A stretch of 64,000 nucleotides of DNA from Siccirubricoccus deserti (GTDB taxonomy: Bacteria > Pseudomonadota > Alphaproteobacteria > Acetobacterales > Acetobacteraceae), in the NCBI RefSeq assembly GCF_014283215.1, contig NZ_JACOMF010000014.1, positions 1 through 64,000 of the forward strand. Direction: 5' to 3'. Position 1 is the first letter of the stretch; the number at the start of each line of letters is the position of its first letter. This document shows, one piece after another, positions 17,773 through 26,516 of the stretch. The position numbers and the translations under genes were made by a program. The notes beneath the pieces are model-generated. The model saw only the letters and a program-made list of their open reading frames with translations. It did not search any database and was not told where the DNA came from.

Positions 17773-19202
17773 CGACGGCCGTCCAGCCCAAGGCCGGCGT
17801 TGCCGCCGGCCCGGCATCACGCCTGGCGCCCGGCGCCGATCTCTGGGGTGTCGAGCCCCTGCTTTGCGCCATGGTCGCGCTGGTCCTGCCACTGGTCCTG
17901 TACCTGACCGGGCTGTCGGCGCTGAACCGGAGTTTCTACCCCGGCTTGGCCTTCGTCGCGGCCGGCATCCTCCAGGCCCGGCGGTCGCCCTGGTATCTCG
18001 GCCTCTGCATCTGGCTGTTTGCCGCCTCGCCGCTGGTCCGCCGGATGACGGATTACGCGCTCGGCTTCGAGCCGGCGAGCACGGTGCTGCTGGCCCCTTA
18101 CCTGGCCTGCCTCTGGGCCGGGGTGGCCGGGCTTGGCTACTGCCTCGGGCCCCGGCCGCGCTATGCCGGCGCCTTCATGCTCATGCTCGGCTGCATCCTC
18201 TTCGGCTTCGGCGTCGCGGTGTTCAGCGGCCGGATGCTCTCCGGTGCGGTGGAGACGCTGAAATGGGCGGTCGGGCCGCTGCTTGCCTTGCATGTCATCG
18301 CCCAGCCGGCGCTGCGCCCGGCGTTCCGCCGCGTGGTGGTGCTGGCCTTCGTCGCCGCCGGCCTGGCGATGGCGCTGTACGGCGTCGCGCAATTCCTCCG
18401 TCCCACCGTCTGGGACACCGAATGGGTCGCCAACATGCGGCAGATCGGCATGACCTCGGCCGGGACGCCGGAGCCCTTCGGCATCCGGGTCTTCGCCACG
18501 ATGCATTCGGCGGGCTCACTCGGCGCCTTCCTGATGGCGGCGATGCTGTTCGCCCTGGCACTGCCGGTGACCCTGGCACTGCCCAGCCTGCTGCCGGTCA
18601 TGCTGACCATCGGGCTGTGCCAGTACCGCGCCATCTGGGCCGGCACGCTGCTCGCCATCGGCTGCGTCGCGCTGGCCGGCCCGGTGCGGGAACGCGGGCG
18701 GATCCTGGTCACGGCGGTTGCGGTGGTGCTGTCGTTGGGCGCGCTGAGCACGGTGCCGGAGATCGAGTTCACCCTCGGCGAGCGGCTGCGCTCGCTGACC
18801 GAGTTGCGTTCCGACGCCAGCGGCGAGGAGCGGCTGCAGCAATACGAACGCCTGCTCGACCAGAACGACGGGCTGCTGCTGGGCGCCGGCCTCGGCACCG
18901 GCGGTGGGTCGCAGGTGGAGGAGGCCGGCGCCGGTCCCGGCTACATCGACGGCGGGCTGCTGATGTCCGTCGTCGCCCTCGGCGTGGTGGCCGCAACCTT
19001 CTATTTCGTCGCCCTGGGCCTGGTCGTGCTGCGGGTCTTCGGTCTGGTCCGGCAGCTGCCGGGCGAGGGCTTCCTCTACGCGGCGATCGTGCTCGGCTGG
19101 GTGGTCCAGCTGCCTTTCGGCGCGGTGCACATCGGCGAGCAGGGCATTCCGGCCTGGCTCGCCATCGGCTTGGCGTTGGCCGGCGGCCGGCGATCCGGCT
19201 GA
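17769..19202 (+). CDS. O-antigen ligase/polymerase-like membrane protein (candidate Wzy)
   Basis: This protein of about 477 aa has 10-12 hydrophobic segments and one larger periplasmic loop (about residues 340-400: LTELRSDASGEERLQQYERLLDQNDGLLLGAGLGTGGG). That loop resembles the R-x-x-x-W/G-x-G loop region of Wzy/WaaL proteins. It follows the flippase region and would polymerise repeat units in the periplasm. The call rests on topology and context, because Wzy proteins share little sequence. ATG 17769 overlaps the end of the AKR frame. Confidence 0.7.
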   Translation: MTTAVQPKAGVAAGPASRLAPGADLWGVEPLLCAMVALVLPLVLYLTGLSALNRSFYPGLAFVAAGILQARRSPWYLGLCIWLFAASPLVRRMTDYALGFEPASTVLLAPYLACLWAGVAGLGYCLGPRPRYAGAFMLMLGCILFGFGVAVFSGRMLSGAVETLKWAVGPLLALHVIAQPALRPAFRRVVVLAFVAAGLAMALYGVAQFLRPTVWDTEWVANMRQIGMTSAGTPEPFGIRVFATMHSAGSLGAFLMAAMLFALALPVTLALPSLLPVMLTIGLCQYRAIWAGTLLAIGCVALAGPVRERGRILVTAVAVVLSLGALSTVPEIEFTLGERLRSLTELRSDASGEERLQQYERLLDQNDGLLLGAGLGTGGGSQVEEAGAGPGYIDGGLLMSVVALGVVAATFYFVALGLVVLRVFGLVRQLPGEGFLYAAIVLGWVVQLPFGAVHIGEQGIPAWLAIGLALAGGRRSG

Positions 19203-19220
19203 CCGCGCGCCCGGCCACAG

Positions 19221-19487
19221 GTGGAGGCCAGCAGCGATGCGCAGCGAAGCTCAGGGCTCTGGCCGTGGCTTGCCGACCTCGCGCTGATCGCCGGCTGCGC
19301 CACCCTGCTGCGGCTGCCGACGCTGTCGATCAGCACCTTCGACAACGCCGGCACCTGGGACGAGCACGCCTTCATCCTGGCGGCGCGCGATGTGCCGCTG
19401 GGACAGTTTCCCTACCTCACCTTCTGGGACCACAAGCCGCCCGGCTCGCCCGATCACCCGCCCCTCATCCAACGGACCAGTCGGTGA
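19221..19487 (+). pseudogene. GT39-type (dolichyl-phosphate-mannose-like) glycosyltransferase, N-terminal fragment
   Basis: An 88-residue frame from GTG 19221 has the N-terminal hallmark of GT39/PMT-like membrane transferases: a first hydrophobic helix (LADLALIAGCATLLRLPTL), then FDNAGTWDEHAFILAARDV and LPYLTFWDHKPPG-like text (here FPYLTFWDHKPPGS). Full-length members have 400-600 residues with many helices. Here the similarity stops right after HKPPGS, followed by a few unrelated residues and a stop. It is a truncated remnant marking the point where the forward gene run of the cluster ends. Confidence 0.75.
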
Positions 19488-19505
19488 GCCGGTCCCCGAC
19501 ATGGT

Positions 19506-21173
19506 TCAGCCGCCGGCGCCAAGCTCGACCGTGGCCAGGCCATTCGTCGCGTAGTAGGCCCAGCCCACGGTGTTCTGCCGTGGCCCCGCGGCCGGCGCCG
19601 GCTCGGCGGTGCCGTCGGGGCCCTTGACCAGCCAGACATCCGCGCGGCCCGGCGGGGAACGCACCGTGAGCGTCGGCCCGGCGGTGGCGGCGACGGCGAG
19701 GCCGCCCGGCGGCGCGCCCATGACGCAGACGCCAGCGACCGGCGCCGGACCCGAGGTGCCGCGCCGCACCCGCCCGCCCGGCGCCCATTCCAGCACATCG
19801 CCGGGGATGACCGGCGGGGTGTCCTCGGCGACCAGCGCGAAGCGGCCTTCCCAGGCGCCCGGCTCGGCCAGGCGCCAGCCGCGGAAGCTGCTGTCGCGCA
19901 CCGTGCCGGGGTGCAGCATCGGCCGCTTCTGCTCGGCGCAATTATAGGTCAGATGGGAGGCATGGCCGACGATCTCGCAGCTTTCCGCGGCGGCGATCTT
20001 CAGCAACGCCTCATCGCCGGGCAACAGGGCGAAGGGCTCCTTCGGCTGCAGCCAGCGGATGTGCTCGGCGCGGTAGAGGTCCCAGACCGCGGCGCGCGGC
20101 GCGCCTTGCCAGCGGCTGTCATCGGACCACTGGAAATAGCAGGTGTCGAAGGTGACCTTGCGCACCAGGGCGCGGCGCGGCTGGTTGGCATCCTGCAGCC
20201 AGGCATTGCCGACATACTCGAACATGCAATTCAGGAAGACCGAATTGCTGAGCATGACGTCGTCGTTCCCCGGCGCGCCGCGCGGCCCGGCCTCCTTCAT
20301 GATCGCATAGGGCGAGCCGCCGATGTAGCAGGAGATCATCGTGCAGCCGCCCATCTGCGCCGCGGGGTGCACCGCGATGGCGGCCATGGCGCAGCCGGAG
20401 AACATGCATTTCTCGAACAGCAGATCGCCGTAGAGATGCTCGCTCGGGCGGGGAAAATAGACGGCGTAGTAGTTCTCCCGACTGACCAGATCCTCGAACC
20501 GCGAATGGTCGCCGATGATGTTCAGCCCGGCGCGGAACCGGCTGGCGGCGCAGCGGGTCATGCGACGGCGGGCGCCCCAGCCCCAGCCGTCCATCCGGGC
20601 CGGCAGCACGCCCGGCGCCGGGGCGACGCGGGCCGGGCCGATCAGGCCGATATCCTGCCAGAGCCCTTCGTACATGCCATCCGCCGCGCGCCGCTGCGGA
20701 CAGAGCACGGCGCAGCGCTCCTCGCCGAGATCGATCGGCCAGCGGTAGAGGGTGGCGAATTTTCCCTCGCCCAGCCAGTTCACCTCGACCCCGCGCTCGC
20801 CGTATTCGCGGCATTCGGGGAAGCTGATCGTGCGGTTGCACAGGTAGGTGCCGGCGGGCGACAGCACGGTGCCGCCGCCCGAGGCCGCGACCAGCGCGAT
20901 CGCCGCCTGGGTCGCCGCCCAGTCGATCTCGTCGTTCAGGCTCTCGGCCTGGGGGAAGTCCCGCTTCGCGGCGGCGAGGCTGCGGTAGCGCTCGGACAGG
21001 GGATGATGCCTTCCGTCGCCGACCGCGCCCAGGTCGCGCACGGAGACGAGGCGTGACCCGCGCAGCGCCGCGACGCTGAGCGGGCGGGTGACGCCGTCGC
21101 TGCCGACCCCCGCGAGAACGTCACCGCGATCGACCACCGCCATCGGCTGACGGCGCATTCCGTCATCTGACAT
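19506..21173 (-). CDS. Right-handed beta-helix protein with pectate-lyase-3-type start
   Basis: This protein of about 555 aa begins its fold with SVRDLGAVGDGRHHPLS and then GGGTVLSPAGTYLCNRTISFP. That is the standard first turn of Pectate_lyase_3/GH28-like beta-helices acting on polysaccharides and of phage tailspikes. The centre is rich in Asn/Cys/Gly turns. The last 150 residues look like a separate small beta domain. No signal peptide is seen at the chosen start (ATG 21173). It lies on the opposite strand to the rest of the cluster and shares overlapping start codons with the divergent frame at 21172. A role in trimming or modifying the exopolysaccharide is inference; catalytic residues cannot be assigned. 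Confidence 0.75.
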   Translation of the reverse strand: MSDDGMRRQPMAVVDRGDVLAGVGSDGVTRPLSVAALRGSRLVSVRDLGAVGDGRHHPLSERYRSLAAAKRDFPQAESLNDEIDWAATQAAIALVAASGGGTVLSPAGTYLCNRTISFPECREYGERGVEVNWLGEGKFATLYRWPIDLGEERCAVLCPQRRAADGMYEGLWQDIGLIGPARVAPAPGVLPARMDGWGWGARRRMTRCAASRFRAGLNIIGDHSRFEDLVSRENYYAVYFPRPSEHLYGDLLFEKCMFSGCAMAAIAVHPAAQMGGCTMISCYIGGSPYAIMKEAGPRGAPGNDDVMLSNSVFLNCMFEYVGNAWLQDANQPRRALVRKVTFDTCYFQWSDDSRWQGAPRAAVWDLYRAEHIRWLQPKEPFALLPGDEALLKIAAAESCEIVGHASHLTYNCAEQKRPMLHPGTVRDSSFRGWRLAEPGAWEGRFALVAEDTPPVIPGDVLEWAPGGRVRRGTSGPAPVAGVCVMGAPPGGLAVAATAGPTLTVRSPPGRADVWLVKGPDGTAEPAPAAGPRQNTVGWAYYATNGLATVELGAGG

Positions 21174-22056
21174 GCTGCCGTCCTGTATGCGGGAGCGGAC
21201 GCTAAGGGAAATGCTGCGGCGTCGCCATCTGCCGGGCCTCGTCCTGCCGGTCACAGCGGCGCGCGCGCCGGCGACGGCGCTTCAGGTGGCGCCCGCGGCG
21301 GCGGCCCTGACGCCATGGCTGCGCGCGCTGGCGCGACGGGTCGCGACGCTGTCCGGCGGCGCCTGCACCCTGGTTCCGGGTCCGGGTGGCGCGGTGCTCG
21401 GCAGCCTTGGCTTCGGCCCGGTGTCACTGGGTGCGGCGCTGGAGCCCTTCGCCGGCTTCCCCTTCGGCATGGGCGCCGGCGAACTGGCGCATTGGCTTGG
21501 CACCGCCGATGGCGCGGCGCTGTGGCGGAGCGGCTTCGCCTTGCGCGGGCTGCATGCCTGGCCTTGCGCCATTATCGCGTTCCCCGGCCTCGTGGAGGGC
21601 GGATGCGCCCCGGAGGGCAGCGCGGAACTCGGCGGCCTGCGGCTGGAATGCCGCGGCGATGGCGTGCTTGGCCTCGGGCTGCGCGACTGCGGCGCCGTGC
21701 CGGTGGCAGGTGGCGGCGCGGCGCGGCTGGCAATGCCGCCCGGCGGGGCTGGCTGGCGGCTCTGCCCGCCATTCGGCACGGTCCTCGAACTCGCCCTGCC
21801 CGCCGCCGCCATCGCGGAGCTCGAACCGCACGTCCTGGCGGTGCTCCGGCGAGCCTCAGCCGATACGCTCGCGGCATCGATGCGCGCACCGCTTCCGACG
21901 TCCGGCTCGCTGCCAGCCGCGGCGGCGATCCTCGCCGGCCGGATGGCGGCCCGGCTGGGCGATTGCCTCGGCGCGCCCGAGGCGGTGGAGCTGCGGGTTG
22001 CCGAACGATACGCCGCCGCGCGGCTGGCGGCGATGCGGGCAGGCGCCTGGGGCTGA
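21172..22056 (+). CDS. Protein of unknown function
   Basis: This 294-aa frame is rich in Ala, Gly and Leu, with no membrane helix or motif that I recognise. It contains a central Cys/Gly-rich stretch (GGLRLECRGDGVLGLGLRDCGAV) and a helical C-terminus. Start choice is open: ATG 21172 overlaps the divergent beta-helix gene's ATG by two bases, and ATG 21187 is 5 codons in. Codon-position GC looks coding, and the competing reverse frame (21282-22103) is Ser/Arg/Pro-rich in the manner of an antisense shadow. It lies between two polymer-acting genes, so a role in polysaccharide metabolism is possible but unsupported. Confidence 0.5.
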   Translation: MLPSCMRERTLREMLRRRHLPGLVLPVTAARAPATALQVAPAAAALTPWLRALARRVATLSGGACTLVPGPGGAVLGSLGFGPVSLGAALEPFAGFPFGMGAGELAHWLGTADGAALWRSGFALRGLHAWPCAIIAFPGLVEGGCAPEGSAELGGLRLECRGDGVLGLGLRDCGAVPVAGGGAARLAMPPGGAGWRLCPPFGTVLELALPAAAIAELEPHVLAVLRRASADTLAASMRAPLPTSGSLPAAAAILAGRMAARLGDCLGAPEAVELRVAERYAAARLAAMRAGAWG

Positions 22057-22191
22057 GTTCGGCCGCTGCCAAGCCGCATGAGCGGCGACCATCCTTCTGG
22101 CATACGGGGCGAGCAAGGACAACTTGGGGTTGCCTGTGAACTTTAGATTTTGCATATTGTCTGCATTACACAGAAACGTGAGTGCATCTGT

Positions 22192-24279
22192 ATGGCAGCT
22201 ACTCCGGTCGCAATGCGCACCGCCAACTTCCTCGACACCATTGGCGTGAACACCCACATCAATTGGCAGGACAGCGGCAGCGCCTATGCCAACCAGGAGA
22301 CCATCAAGGAGGCGATCGAGTATCTCGGGGTCGGCTACGTTCGTGACGGCGTACCCTATGAGGGCTGGACGCTGCCGTTCTACCAGGAGCTTGCCAACGC
22401 CGGAGTGAAGTTCAACCTGCTGACCATGGCGACAGCCTTCAACGAGACCGGCAGCTTCGAGACGGACCTAGACCGCATCAGCGCCCTGGCCGAGATCTCG
22501 CCGGGCAGCGTCGCCTCGATCGAGGGGCTGAACGAGATCAATACCTGGACCGTCGACTACAAGGGTCAGAACACCGGCAGCAACCTGGCGCTGGGCCGCG
22601 AGGTGCAGGCGCTGCTCTACAGCCAGGTCCAGGCCGACGCCGCGCTGGCCTCCATTCCCGTGCTGAACCTCACCGTCGGCGGCCTCACGGCGCAGCAGGC
22701 CTCGGTCATGGGCGACATGAGTGAACTGGCGGATTACGGCACCTGGCACACCTATTTCGGCAATGGCGACCAGCCCCTGGCCAACATCACCTCCGGCATC
22801 GCCGCGGCCAGGCTGCTCAACCCCGCGGATGCGGTGCAGATCACCGAAACCAATTACTACACCGCGGTCGATTCGATGGAGTGGGGCGGCGGCGGCGTCA
22901 CCGAGGAGGTGCAGGCGAAGTTCGACCTTAACCTGCTGCTGGATGCGGCCAAGGGCGGCGTCGCCCGCACCTACCTGTATGAGCTGCTGGACAACGGGTT
23001 GAGCCCGACGACGACGATCGAGGGCAGCCTTGGCCTGTTCCACAGCGACGGCACGCCCAAGCAGGCGGCGACGGCGATTCACAACCTCGGCGTCATCCTG
23101 GAAGACAGCGCGGCGAATGCCAGCAGCTTCACCACCAGCGCGCTCGATGTCTCGGTGGACGGGCTGTCCGACACCGGCCGGACCCTGCTGATGCAGAAGG
23201 CGGACGGCAGCTACAGCCTGGCGATTTGGGCCGAGCCGGACATCTGGAACGAGCAGAGCCGCACCGCCATCAGCGCCCCGACCCAGTCGGTGACCATCAC
23301 CCTCGGCACCGCGGCCGGGACGATCACGGTGTATGATCCGCTGACCGGGACCTCGGCGATTGCCAGCGCGAAGGATGCCGACAGCATCACCGTCGAGGTC
23401 ACCGACCATCCGCTGATCATCGACATCGCCGGCCCGTCGACGGCGCCCGTTGCCGAGTCTCCGGCCGAGGAGGAGCCGCCGGTCGCCCAGCCACCGGCCA
23501 CCCAGCCGCCCGTCGTGGATGCCGGCGGCACGGTCATCGGCACCGGCAGCGACACGCTCGTGCTGAAGATCTCGCAGGATGCCTGGCAGGGCGATGCGCA
23601 ATACACCGTCAGCGTCGATGGCGAGCAGCTCGGCGGCACCCTGACCGCCAGGGCGCTGTCCGGCTCGGGCGAGTCGGATACGGTCACGCTGCAGGGCGAC
23701 TGGGGGCTCGGCGGCCACGAGGTGTCGGTGAGCTTCATCAACGACGCCTGGGGCGGCAGCAGCAGCACCGACCGCGACCTGCATGTCGACAGCGTGACCT
23801 ACAACGGCGTCGCCGCCGGCCGGGCGACCACGCTCTACGGCAATGGCGCCGCCCACTTCACGGTCAAGGATGCGACCGGCCCCGATGCCGCCGGCTCCGA
23901 CGCGACCATCGGCAGCGGAACCGACAGCATCGTGCTGAAGATCGCACAGGATGCCTATGATGGTGACGCGCAGTACGTCATCCTGGTCGATGGGGAGCAG
24001 GTCGGCGGCACGCTGACGGCGGGTGCGAGCCATGCCCTCGGCGAGCATGACACGCTGACGGTCAAGGGCAGCTGGGCCGCCGGCGACCACAGGCTGTCGG
24101 TGAAGTTCCTCAACGACGCCTATGACGGCACCCCCGAGACCGACCGCAACCTCTACGTCGAAGGCATCACCTACGACGGCAAGGCGGTGGCCGGCGGCAC
24201 CGCGACGCTGCTGGGTGCGGGCACCGTCAACTTCACCCTCACCGACCTCACCGCACCGGCGGATAGCTGGGTGCTGTGA
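22192..24279 (+). CDS. Glycoside hydrolase (GH39/GH5-like clan) with two Ca-type carbohydrate-binding modules
   Basis: This protein of about 695 aa has a TIM-barrel-type N-terminal domain (about 10-340) with Asn114-Glu115 in EGLNEIN as probable acid/base and Glu219 in QITETNYYT as probable nucleophile, the clan GH-A arrangement. A Pro/Glu-rich linker (about 425-445) leads to two tandem copies of a roughly 120-residue module (about 445-565 and 571-690). Both copies share GS(D/G)T(L/D)xLKI(S/A)QDA and the (D/E)TDRxL block, like the CBM36/CBM60 xylan-binding type. The N-terminus has no signal peptide, so export, if any, would use a C-terminal or other route. The AT-rich upstream region and ATG 22192 suggest an independent promoter. 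Likely role: cleavage or remodelling of the locus' polymer. Confidence 0.8.
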   Translation: MAATPVAMRTANFLDTIGVNTHINWQDSGSAYANQETIKEAIEYLGVGYVRDGVPYEGWTLPFYQELANAGVKFNLLTMATAFNETGSFETDLDRISALAEISPGSVASIEGLNEINTWTVDYKGQNTGSNLALGREVQALLYSQVQADAALASIPVLNLTVGGLTAQQASVMGDMSELADYGTWHTYFGNGDQPLANITSGIAAARLLNPADAVQITETNYYTAVDSMEWGGGGVTEEVQAKFDLNLLLDAAKGGVARTYLYELLDNGLSPTTTIEGSLGLFHSDGTPKQAATAIHNLGVILEDSAANASSFTTSALDVSVDGLSDTGRTLLMQKADGSYSLAIWAEPDIWNEQSRTAISAPTQSVTITLGTAAGTITVYDPLTGTSAIASAKDADSITVEVTDHPLIIDIAGPSTAPVAESPAEEEPPVAQPPATQPPVVDAGGTVIGTGSDTLVLKISQDAWQGDAQYTVSVDGEQLGGTLTARALSGSGESDTVTLQGDWGLGGHEVSVSFINDAWGGSSSTDRDLHVDSVTYNGVAAGRATTLYGNGAAHFTVKDATGPDAAGSDATIGSGTDSIVLKIAQDAYDGDAQYVILVDGEQVGGTLTAGASHALGEHDTLTVKGSWAAGDHRLSVKFLNDAYDGTPETDRNLYVEGITYDGKAVAGGTATLLGAGTVNFTLTDLTAPADSWVL

Positions 24280-24452
24280 TGGCCATGGACCGGTTCACCG
24301 ACCGGTCCAGGCCCGCGCCCGCGGCCCAGCGCTGACCGCGCCGGGCCGTGCCGAGGCGGGGATCGCGGGGACGCGGGCAGGCGCACCAGGGCTTCCGCTG
24401 CGCGCCATCCGCGGCCATGCTGCGCGCCAGGAAACAGCCAGGCGCGAGACTC

Positions 24453-25208
24453 ATGGGCGAAAGCAATACCAAGATCGCGGCCGACATCCTGCTGGGTGTC
24501 CGCCAGGGCAAGCCGAAGGTCGCCGGCCTCGGCGCCGCCGCCCCGGCCAATGAGGCCGAAGCCTTTGCCATCCAGCGTGCGGTGCTGGCGGCGATCGGTG
24601 GTCGCATCGGCGGCTACAAATGCGCCGCTCCGCCGGGCAAGCCAACCTCCGCCGCCCTGCTGAACGCGGCCGGGCTGCGCAGCGCGCCGACCGCCTGGCC
24701 GGTGCCGGCGGGCGAGAAGATCGGCATCGAGACCGAGATCGCCTTCCGTCTGGGGCAAGACCTGCCGGCGCGCGGCACGCCCTACACGCGGGAGGAGGTG
24801 CTGGATGCCGTCGCCGGTGCCTTCCCGGCGGTGGAGCTGGTCTCCAGCCGCTACCTTGATCCGTCCAAGGTCTCGCTCATGGAAGCGATGGCCGACAACA
24901 TTGCCCATGCCGGGCTGGTGGTCGGTGCCGACGTGCCGGGCTGGCGCGGCATGGACCTGCCGGGGCTGACGGTGCGGCAGAGCTGCGGCGGCGTGGTGCA
25001 GGTGGAGAAGGTTGGCGGCAATCCCTCGGGCGACCCGGTGACGCCGCTGGTCTGGCTGGCGAATTTCCTGCCGAGCGTCGGGCTGAAGCTGGAAGCCGGC
25101 CAGGTGGTGACCACCGGCAGTTGCACCGGGCTCATCTGGGTGGAGGGCAGGCAGCGCGTCGTCGGCGGCTTCCAGGGCTTCGGCGAGGTGGTGATCGAGC
25201 TGGAGTGA
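24453..25208 (+). CDS. 2-keto-4-pentenoate hydratase-type enzyme
   Basis: This 251-aa protein is of the fumarylacetoacetate-hydrolase-like hydratase/decarboxylase group. It contains IGGYKCAAPPGKPTSAALL, the acidic metal-binding IGIETEIAFRLGQDLP and VELVSSRYL, and the late VVTTGSCTGLIWVEGRQRV. Such enzymes add water to 2-hydroxypenta-2,4-dienoates or decarboxylate oxalocrotonate in meta-cleavage pathways. No ring-cleavage genes lie nearby, so the substrate is open. Its stop overlaps the GTG of an MFS carrier, suggesting uptake and breakdown of the same compound. Confidence 0.88.
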   Translation: MGESNTKIAADILLGVRQGKPKVAGLGAAAPANEAEAFAIQRAVLAAIGGRIGGYKCAAPPGKPTSAALLNAAGLRSAPTAWPVPAGEKIGIETEIAFRLGQDLPARGTPYTREEVLDAVAGAFPAVELVSSRYLDPSKVSLMEAMADNIAHAGLVVGADVPGWRGMDLPGLTVRQSCGGVVQVEKVGGNPSGDPVTPLVWLANFLPSVGLKLEAGQVVTTGSCTGLIWVEGRQRVVGGFQGFGEVVIELE

Positions 25209-26404
25209 CCCGCGCCGCGCCGAAGCCGCCGGCGCGGCGCCTTCCTCTGGCGCTGCTGGCGACGCTGGTCCTCAACCTGCCGCTCGGCACGGTCTATGCG
25301 TTCAGCGTGCTGCTGCGGCCGCTGGAGGCCACGCTGGCGGTCAGCCGGGCGGAGCTCTCCTTCGTCTTCGGCCTGGCGCTGGTGTGCTTCACCCTCGGGA
25401 TGAACCTTGCGCCGCTGCTGTACCGGCTGGCACCGGCCTGGGCGCTGGTCGGCGGCGCCGCGGCGCTGGCCGCCGGCGGCATGGGGCTCGCGGCCGCGGC
25501 AACGGGCCTCGGGCAATTGGCCATCGGCTACGGCCTCGGCTTCGGCCTCGGCGGCGGGGCCGCCTATGTGCTGCTGCTGCAGGGCGTGAATCTGTTGCTG
25601 CGCGAGCGGCAGGGGCTGGTGAACGGCTTCATCGTCAGCCTCTACCCGGCAGGTGCCATGCTGGGGGCGCCGCTGCTTGGCTGGTCGATCGGCCAATGGG
25701 GTCTGCGGCCGACGCTGGCCGGGTTGGCGACGACCCTGGCGATGGCCGGGCTGGCGGCGGCGCTGCTGGCCCGGGCCGCGGCGATGACCGTGGTCGCACC
25801 GGCGGGCGGCACGACCGTGCCACCACAGCGCCATGCCGGGATCTTCGCCCGGCTCTGGGCGGTGTTCTTCCTGGCCGCCGCCGCCGGGCTGACGGTGATC
25901 GGCCAGGCCGCCGGCATCGTCGCGGCTTATGGCGGCGGCAGCGGCCTCGCGCTGTTCGCCGCCACCGCCATCACCGGCTGCATCGCCGTGGCGCGGCTCG
26001 GCGGCGGCTGGCTGGCCGACCGCACCACCGTGCCGGCGGTGATGGCCGGCGCGCATGCGCTGGCGCTGCTGGGCGACCTGCTGCTGCTGGGCTTTCCCGG
26101 CCCGCTGATGGCAGTGGCGACGCTGATCATGATCGGCACCGGCTATGGCATCGTCAGCGGCAGCACCGCCGCGGCGATCGGCACCTATTGGGGTGCGGCG
26201 CATTATGGCCGCATCGCCGCGCGGCTCTACATCGCCTGGTGCGTCGCGGCGGTGACCTTGCCGATCGTCGCCGGGCGCATCTTCGATCTCAGCGGCGGTT
26301 ATGCCGGGGCGATCATGCTGGCCATGGCGGGCAACGCGCTCGGCATACTGGTCGCCGCCACCCTGCCGCGACGCAGCGTTGCGCCGGTGCAGGCCCGCTC
26401 GTAG
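25205..26404 (+). CDS. MFS transporter (oxalate/formate antiporter-like group)
   Basis: This membrane protein of about 399 aa has 12 predicted helices. NLPLGTVYAFSVLLRPLEATL in helix 1 and the following segment resemble the OxlT/monocarboxylate branch of MFS. GTG 25205 overlaps the hydratase TGA, so the two are translationally coupled. Probably an importer of an organic acid. Confidence 0.85.
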   Translation: MTRAAPKPPARRLPLALLATLVLNLPLGTVYAFSVLLRPLEATLAVSRAELSFVFGLALVCFTLGMNLAPLLYRLAPAWALVGGAAALAAGGMGLAAAATGLGQLAIGYGLGFGLGGGAAYVLLLQGVNLLLRERQGLVNGFIVSLYPAGAMLGAPLLGWSIGQWGLRPTLAGLATTLAMAGLAAALLARAAAMTVVAPAGGTTVPPQRHAGIFARLWAVFFLAAAAGLTVIGQAAGIVAAYGGGSGLALFAATAITGCIAVARLGGGWLADRTTVPAVMAGAHALALLGDLLLLGFPGPLMAVATLIMIGTGYGIVSGSTAAAIGTYWGAAHYGRIAARLYIAWCVAAVTLPIVAGRIFDLSGGYAGAIMLAMAGNALGILVAATLPRRSVAPVQARS

Positions 26405-26449
26405 GGCGGATCGCGGAAGGGTATGAATTCGCTCCACAAACAAGAAATG

Positions 26450-26485
26450 CAGCGGATTGCGGTCAGACATGAATGAAATCCGCTG
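26450..26485. promoter_or_regulatory. Spaced palindrome CAGCGGATT-N18-AATCCGCTG, candidate operator
   Basis: Perfect 9-bp arms (26450-26458 and 26477-26485) lie 32 bp before the SDR start, in a 112-bp gap. The arrangement fits a dimeric repressor or activator site, or a weak terminator for the MFS gene upstream. No regulator gene is adjacent. Confidence 0.45.
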
Positions 26486-26516
26486 TAGCCTGCCATCAAA
26501 CACAGGAGGGAACAGG

